Source: Rhodospirillales bacterium (GTDB lineage Bacteria > Pseudomonadota > Alphaproteobacteria > Rhodospirillales > WMHbin7). From it: a stretch of DNA of 64,000 bases. Each line of letters starts with the position of its first letter. The first letter of the stretch is position 1. This document shows positions 59,387 through 64,000 of this stretch, piece by piece. The DNA lies in NCBI GenBank assembly GCA_016214125.1, contig JACRPC010000008.1, positions 56,194 to 120,193 on the forward strand. The letters run 5' to 3'. The translations under genes were made by a program, and so were the position numbers. The notes below the pieces were generated by a model that did no database searches, had not been told where the DNA came from, and saw only the letters and a program-made list of their open reading frames with translations.

Positions 59387-61048
59387 GTGCTTGACGCTGC
59401 CGCCACCTACGAAGCCTGCCGGGAGAATTTCCGCTGGTCGATCCCCGCCACCTACAACATTGGCGTCGATGTTTGCGATCGCCATTGCGGGCCGGGCGGG
59501 AAGGGCGAGCACACGGCGCTGATCGTCGAGGATGAAAACGGCCAAGTCGGCCGCACCAGTTTCGCCCGCCTGAAAAGCCTGTCCAACTGCCTGGCCAACG
59601 CGCTGGCCGGATTGGGCGTGGGCAAGGGCGACCGGGTGGGGATTTTGCTTTCGCAAAGCCTGGAAACGGCGCTCGCCCACATCGCCACCTACAAGCTGGG
59701 CGCGGTGGCGGTGCCGCTCTTCACCCTGTTCGGGCCGGACGGGCTGGAATTCCGCCTGGCCGACAGCGGCGCCAAGGTCCTCGTCACCGACATGAGCCAG
59801 ATCGACAAGATCGAGACCATCCGCGACCGCCTGCCCGATCTGAAGGCCGTGCTGGCGATCGGCGCCAAACGCGCCCCCAAGCTGGTGGATTTCTGGGCGG
59901 CCCTGATGAGCGCCTCGGATGCCTTCGAACCGGTCGCCACCTTGGCCAGCGATCCGGCGATCATCATCTACACCTCGGGCACCACCGGCCAGCCCAAGGG
60001 GGCGCTGCACGCCCATCGGGTGCTGTTGGGCCATCTGCCCGGCGTCGAATTTCCGCACGAATTCTTCCCCAAGCAAGGCGATCTGTTCTGGACGCCGGCC
60101 GATTGGGCCTGGATCGGCGGCCTGTTCGACGTGCTCTTGCCCGCCCTGCATCACGGCGTGCCGGTGCTGGCGCACCGGGCGCGCAAATTCGATCCCGACT
60201 TCGCCTTTGGGCTGATGGCCCGCCACGGCGTGCGCAACGTCTTTTTGCCGCCCACCGCGCTGAAATTGATGCGCCAGGCCGGCCCGCCCAAGACGAAACC
60301 GGCGCTGCGCAGCGTCGGCTCGGGCGGCGAGACGCTGGGGGCGGAAATCCTGGAATGGGGCAAGGCGGCGCTGGGCGTCACCATCAACGAATTCTACGGC
60401 CAGACCGAATGCAATCTGGTGGTCGGCAATTGCGCCGGCCTGATGGCGGTGAAGCCGGGCTCGATGGGCCGCGCCATCCCCGGCCATCAGGTGGCGATCG
60501 TCGACGAGGCCGGCCAGGTGCTGAACGCCGGCCAGACCGGCCACATCGCGGTCAGGGAAGGCGATCCGGCGATGTTCCTTGGCTATTGGAACAACCCCCA
60601 AGGCACGGCGCAGAAATTCGCCGGCGACTGGATGCTGTCGGGCGACACCGGCCGCCAGGACGAAGACGGCTATTTCTGGTTCCAGGGCCGGGCCGACGAC
60701 GTCATCACCTCGGCCGGCTACCGCATCGGGCCGGGCGAGATCGAGGATTGCCTTTTGAAGCATCCGGCGGTGGCGATGGCGGCCGCCATCGGCGTGCCCG
60801 ATCCGCTGCGCACCGAGATCGTCAAGGCCTTCCTGGTGCTGAAGCCCGACCAACGTCCCGCCGACCAGGCGGCCCAACAGGCCCTGGCGGAATCGATCAA
60901 GGCCTTCGTTCGCGATCGGCTGGCGGCGCACGAATATCCGCGCCAGGTGGAATTCGTCGATTCGCTGCCGCTGACCGCCACCGGCAAGATCATGCGCAAG
61001 GATCTGCGCGCGCTTGAGGCCCAACGGACGAAGTCTGGGGATCGATGA
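59387..61048 (+). CDS. Acyl-CoA synthetase (acetyl-/medium-chain-like)
   Basis: This 553-residue complete ANL ligase has the P-loop IIYTSGTTGQPKGALHAH, the GQTECNLVVGN adenylate motif, the DRxxD-like hinge SGDTGRQDEDGYFWFQGRADD and the C-terminal catalytic Lys in TATGKIMRKDLR. The sequence resembles the acetyl-CoA synthetase-like branch. A GTG start at 59387 has CGAGG upstream. It is a second ligase besides the truncated one at the left edge. The substrate is unknown. Confidence 0.9.
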   Translation: MLDAAATYEACRENFRWSIPATYNIGVDVCDRHCGPGGKGEHTALIVEDENGQVGRTSFARLKSLSNCLANALAGLGVGKGDRVGILLSQSLETALAHIATYKLGAVAVPLFTLFGPDGLEFRLADSGAKVLVTDMSQIDKIETIRDRLPDLKAVLAIGAKRAPKLVDFWAALMSASDAFEPVATLASDPAIIIYTSGTTGQPKGALHAHRVLLGHLPGVEFPHEFFPKQGDLFWTPADWAWIGGLFDVLLPALHHGVPVLAHRARKFDPDFAFGLMARHGVRNVFLPPTALKLMRQAGPPKTKPALRSVGSGGETLGAEILEWGKAALGVTINEFYGQTECNLVVGNCAGLMAVKPGSMGRAIPGHQVAIVDEAGQVLNAGQTGHIAVREGDPAMFLGYWNNPQGTAQKFAGDWMLSGDTGRQDEDGYFWFQGRADDVITSAGYRIGPGEIEDCLLKHPAVAMAAAIGVPDPLRTEIVKAFLVLKPDQRPADQAAQQALAESIKAFVRDRLAAHEYPRQVEFVDSLPLTATGKIMRKDLRALEAQRTKSGDR

Positions 61049-61111
61049 GCGATTAAAGGGGGGGCGGCGAGCGGCGCCAAGGCCGGACGGGAAGACGTTA
61101 AACGCGGCGCG

Positions 61112-61376
61112 CGCCGAGAGCGCCGAGAGAGACGCGGAGCGGGGCGCAAAGGGAAAGGCCGGAGAAGAAGAGATAAAACGCAAAGACCGCAAAGAGCGCG
61201 AAGTCTTGATCCGTGTGCATCCGTGTTCATCCGTGTCGTGATCCGGGTCCGGGGCGATCGGGACACGGATCAACGCGGATCGACACGGATCGACACGGAT
61301 GAACCGGCCAACGCCCGGCGGTCTTGGCGGTCTTGGCGTTTCGCCCGTCTTGGCGATACCCGCTCGCCGCTCCGCG
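61112..61376. repeat. Large nested quasi-palindrome of short tandem repeats
   Basis: The element is symmetric about position 61254-61255. Outer arms are CGCGGAGCGG at 61133-61142 and its inverse at 61367-61376. Middle arms are 9-nt CGCAAAGAC-like units (three at 61179-61205) opposed by inverted CGCCAAGAC units (61321-61329, 61330-61338, 61347-61355). Inner arms are three 10-nt ATCCGTGTNN units at 61209-61238 opposed by four inverted units at 61261-61300. It lies in a 460-nt gene-free gap. The remainder to 61508 is A+T-rich. Confidence 0.75.
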
Positions 61377-61508
61377 CTCACCGCGGCCTCGTCGGTTCAC
61401 GTTAATTTTTAACATATTGTTTTTTCACGTTTTTTAAGGTAAATTGGTGCGTGTCCCCGAATTACACTCGGAAGTAGCCATGTTACATGCCTCCTGGGAT
61501 TTTATGTA

Positions 61509-62696
61509 TTAATATTTAAGTTCTTTAAAGCGTTCCCAAACAATTATCCTATTGTCCCTTGTGCCGCGTGAAACGCCGGCCGCCGCAAAATATCGCCCAT
61601 CGGCACCGAAGCCAGTTGGTCCCGCCCAGTAATCAAAGCCGTCGCTAGGGCCGAAGGAAATTGGCTGCTTGTCGTTTGTTTCGTCGACCGGGAACATTGT
61701 TATTACGCCGCCAGTTCCGGCGGCCAATAATGTTCCAAATGGGGAAAAATTTACCGAACGGACGGATGATTTGTAAGGGGGTGAAATGAAAATAAATGAA
61801 GTGTGCTTTTTGCCGTCCTCCACACGCCAAATTCGTACCAAGTCGTCATCAATCAAGTCGATCTTCTGTTTGGTGTTCGGGTCAAAGATCGCCGTCCCAA
61901 ACGTTCCCCCAGTCGCGAGTAGTTGACCATTGGGGTTAAAGGCCAATGAGGCAAGGTTGTCTGTATGGACCCTAAACTCGCGCACCAATTCCCCCTTGCG
62001 GTAATCCCAAATCTGTACGCCGCCTTGATACTTCGCCACGGCGAGATGAATTCCATCGGGGCTAATGGCAATCGTGCTTGCTATGCGTCGCTCGGGCGCG
62101 AACTGGCGGATGATCTCCCAGGAATTCGTATCGTAAACGGCGATGCGCCCTTTTTCCCACGGTGCATACAGCGCAATCGCCACGTCGCCCTTTGGCGAGA
62201 GGGCGACTGCCTCTGCCATGGTTCCATAGGGGCTTTCGATGTCTCGAACCCTGTCGGTCGCGATGTCGACAAGGCTAAAGCCATAGGCAACGGCCGGCGC
62301 ACGAGGCTTGCCACCGACCGGAAAAGTCAGCAAACTCGATCCATCCGGCGTGAAGGAAAAAAGCTCGGATGCTCTATAAGGCGTCTTCATTTCTCGAATG
62401 AGCCTTCCCTCCTTAAGATTCCAAAGCTGCACATTAGATCGGCCATGCCCGGCCGTTGCCAGCACACGGCCATCCGGGCTGAAGGCCAAGCTGGTGACGA
62501 CCTGGTCGGTGTGCAGCACCCATTTCTTGCGGTAGGGGCCCTCGGTTTCGCCATCCTCGACAAGCGTTGCGCCGACGCAGCCGGAGAGGACCAGCCCCAG
62601 AAAAAGGGCCGCGCTCAGGCGACGGACGCCGCCGGCAATCTTGGGCGCCCAGGCGGCGCGCAAATTTCCCCGCCCTGTCATTTGATTGGTTGCCAT
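61509..62696 (-). CDS. WD40-repeat lipoprotein
   Basis: This 395-residue protein has a lipobox (LVLSGC, after a long basic N-terminus) and then seven or so WD40-like blades: VTSLAFSPDGRVLATAGH, VAIALYAPWEKGRIAVYD, LASLAFNPNGQLLATGG and VRSVNFSPFGTLLAAGTG, with WNLKEGR and IWDYRKGE ends. It is predicted to be a membrane-anchored beta propeller facing the periplasm. It follows the HlyC-like gene by 12 nt and may share its transcript. Its partner is unknown. Confidence 0.83.
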   Translation of the reverse strand: MATNQMTGRGNLRAAWAPKIAGGVRRLSAALFLGLVLSGCVGATLVEDGETEGPYRKKWVLHTDQVVTSLAFSPDGRVLATAGHGRSNVQLWNLKEGRLIREMKTPYRASELFSFTPDGSSLLTFPVGGKPRAPAVAYGFSLVDIATDRVRDIESPYGTMAEAVALSPKGDVAIALYAPWEKGRIAVYDTNSWEIIRQFAPERRIASTIAISPDGIHLAVAKYQGGVQIWDYRKGELVREFRVHTDNLASLAFNPNGQLLATGGTFGTAIFDPNTKQKIDLIDDDLVRIWRVEDGKKHTSFIFISPPYKSSVRSVNFSPFGTLLAAGTGGVITMFPVDETNDKQPISFGPSDGFDYWAGPTGFGADGRYFAAAGVSRGTRDNRIIVWERFKELKY

Positions 62697-62708
62697 TCCC
62701 GCCTCCCC

Positions 62709-63383
62709 CTAGCCGGCGGCCGCCGGGGCGGTGGGGCGGGCGGCGCCCGCTTGGTCCGCCGCGATCCCGGTTCCATCGGCCTTGGGCCTTAGATAATTGA
62801 GCGGGCGGTCGGCAAAGACCTTGGCCTTGAGGTCGCGCAAGAAGCCCTCGGCGCCGCCAAACGGCGCCACCAGATCGATCAGCCAAGCCCGTTCGCCCGA
62901 CCGCCAATCGGCCGGCGACAGGCGGAAAGCGCCGCTGCGCAGGCGCCGCTCCGCCTCTTCGGAAAGGAAGGCCCAGCTCGCGTACGCGATCGGCACGCCC
63001 TTCTTGCGGTAAAGGCGGAACTGCTTGGCAAGGATCGCCGGCACCAGCAGCCATTCCAGATCGGCCAGAAAGAGATGCTTGTGCGTGGGCGATTGGAAAG
63101 CCAGCCAGGTCATCTCGCCGAACAGCCGGCCCACATCGGCCCCGACCGTTTCGGTGGCCGGCTTCGCGCTGTTCGGATTCGACGTTTCCAGCGTCGGCGA
63201 CCGTTTGGGTGCAGTCGGCGGCATGATCGGCCCTGCCGGCGGGGCTTTCGCCGCCGCGCCTTGCCGCGCCGTCTTGACCGTCGTGGCCGTCGTGGCCGCC
63301 CTGGCGGCCTTGTCGGTCTTGCCGGTCGCCGGCTTCGCCCCGGCCGCCTTCGGCTTGGCCGAACGTCCTCCTCGCCCGCTCAT
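62709..63383 (-). CDS. hlyC: Toxin-activating lysine acyltransferase (HlyC family)
   Basis: This 224-residue protein has a disordered Ala/Thr/Lys/Pro-rich first 80 residues and then a full HlyC-type acyltransferase domain. The catalytic His101 is in SPTHKHLFLADLEWLLVPAI and Asp170 is in RAWLIDLVAPFG; these align with the catalytic His and Asp of E. coli HlyC. The family transfers acyl groups from acyl-ACP to lysines of RTX toxins. Classical HlyC is about 170 residues, so the N-terminal extension is unusual. ATG 63383 has GGGGAAG upstream. Confidence 0.9.
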   Translation of the reverse strand: MSGRGGRSAKPKAAGAKPATGKTDKAARAATTATTVKTARQGAAAKAPPAGPIMPPTAPKRSPTLETSNPNSAKPATETVGADVGRLFGEMTWLAFQSPTHKHLFLADLEWLLVPAILAKQFRLYRKKGVPIAYASWAFLSEEAERRLRSGAFRLSPADWRSGERAWLIDLVAPFGGAEGFLRDLKAKVFADRPLNYLRPKADGTGIAADQAGAARPTAPAAAG

Positions 63384-63556
63384 CGCTCTTCCCCTGTTTT
63401 TCCCGACCGGACCCAACGATCCGGCGGGCTGTTTGGCCCATCGAATATCATCTTAATCAACGAGTCAATTGCGAGTTTGTTTCGCATTGCGTCGGAATCG
63501 ATAGATAATTCGTTTTACACGGGTTTTTTTGTTTTCATTTTCATATTTTAGTTTTT

Positions 63557-64000
63557 CTACCATTCCCTTAACCCCTCCTTGGCAACCCGGATCAGGGGCG
63601 AAAGGAGATATTGGATGATCCGCCTTTCGCCGATCTTCACTTCGACCGTCGCCACCATGCCGGGCAGGAGGGGCACGGTTTCGCCCTTCTCGACCACCAT
63701 CGCGCCGCGCTCCAGCCCGACGCGGACCGCGTAATGGCGCTCGGCGCCGGCCGCGGCCGGCGGCAAGGGCGCCTGTTGGGGCGCGTCGGGCCGGGCGGGG
63801 GTTTCGACCGCCGAGGCCGAAACGCTTTCCACCACGCCCGGCAGCGTGCCGTAGAGGGTGAAGTTGAAGGCCTCGAGCTTGATTTCGGCCTTCTGGCCGG
63901 CCCGCACCCGCCCGACATCCTTGGAGGGCAGATAGGCCTCGACCACCAGCCGGCGCTGGTCGGGCACGATGCGCATCAGGGTCTCGCCCGGCTTGACCAC
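63557..64000 (-). CDS. hlyD: HlyD-family type I secretion periplasmic adaptor, N-terminal part outside window
   Basis: The last 147 residues of a membrane-fusion protein are visible: LMRIVPDQRRLVVEAYLPSK, DVGRVRAGQKAEIKLEAFNF, the insert of beta strands and the C-terminal VPLLPGMVATVEVKIGERR with IIQYLLSPLIRVAKEGLREW. This matches the conserved HlyD C-terminus that docks on the TolC-like channel. The gene runs leftwards from beyond the window edge. It precedes hlyC by about 173 nt of A+T-rich DNA, probably a promoter region (TTGACT on the minus strand at 63463-63468). Confidence 0.9.
   Translation of the reverse strand: MVKPGETLMRIVPDQRRLVVEAYLPSKDVGRVRAGQKAEIKLEAFNFTLYGTLPGVVESVSASAVETPARPDAPQQAPLPPAAAGAERHYAVRVGLERGAMVVEKGETVPLLPGMVATVEVKIGERRIIQYLLSPLIRVAKEGLREW

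Noticed and set aside
61014..61415. Short frames on both strands across the quasi-palindrome
   Set aside because: They translate the tandem repeats themselves (NTDEHG-like, RKDRKERE-like) and lack any domain or ribosome binding site.

Overview
The window is about two-thirds G+C by eye and gene-dense. It looks like the chromosome of an alphaproteobacterium, most likely in or near the Rhodospirillales. This is an inference from gene content and style: many GTG and TTG starts, 4-nt ATGA/GTGA gene overlaps, a propionyl-CoA carboxylase pair, indolepyruvate:ferredoxin oxidoreductase, a CheZ-type phosphatase, a Tad/Cpa pilus operon, mreBCD-mrdA-rodA, and an alphaproteobacterial-type REP sequence. 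I see no rRNA, tRNA, CRISPR array, prophage or complete insertion sequence. Almost every gene is recognisable.

Layout: 0-15 kb holds a truncated acyl-CoA synthetase, a two-gene NAD-linked molybdo/tungsto formate dehydrogenase, half of a Yej-type peptide ABC transporter, hpf, an LPS heptose operon (pentapeptide protein, gmhA, hldE, a membrane methyltransferase), a cytidylate-kinase-like protein, iorAB and cheZ. 15-25 kb is a run of mostly single genes: PAS histidine kinase, EEP phosphatase, methyltransferase, def, Nudix, ABC-2 permease, recX, MscS channel, arsC-like and two uncharacterised small genes. 25-30 kb holds pccB and pccA, separated by a small repeat-bounded insertion carrying a GxxExxY gene, then acylphosphatase and a degenerate Hpt-like protein. 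30-38.6 kb is a tad/cpa pilus operon (flp, cpaBCDEF, tadBC). 38.6-44 kb is the cell-shape cluster. 44-52 kb is branched-chain amino-acid synthesis (leuA with a candidate leucine leader peptide, ilvC, ilvH, ilvB) with a cNMP-binding/TPR protein between leuA and ilvC, then miaA and a DUF1015 gene.

53.5-64 kb is more accessory. It holds a secreted GH114-like protein followed by an array of hairpin repeats, an HPP membrane protein, a cache-type histidine kinase with short direct repeats at its 3-prime end, a VapC toxin whose antitoxin has lost its N-terminal half next to a REP-like sequence, a small lipoprotein, an acyl-CoA synthetase, a large nested quasi-palindrome built from 9- and 10-nt tandem repeats, and a type I secretion/RTX-activation group (WD40 lipoprotein, HlyC-type lysine acyltransferase, HlyD-type adaptor running off the end).

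The most interesting non-standard material is the repeat-bounded GxxExxY element inside the pcc locus, the related-looking quasi-palindrome at 61.1-61.4 kb, the truncated antitoxin, the hairpin array at 54.8-55.0 kb and the leuA leader. No complete undescribed multi-gene system is demonstrable from sequence alone. The repeat/GxxExxY pair is the best candidate for something not fully explained.
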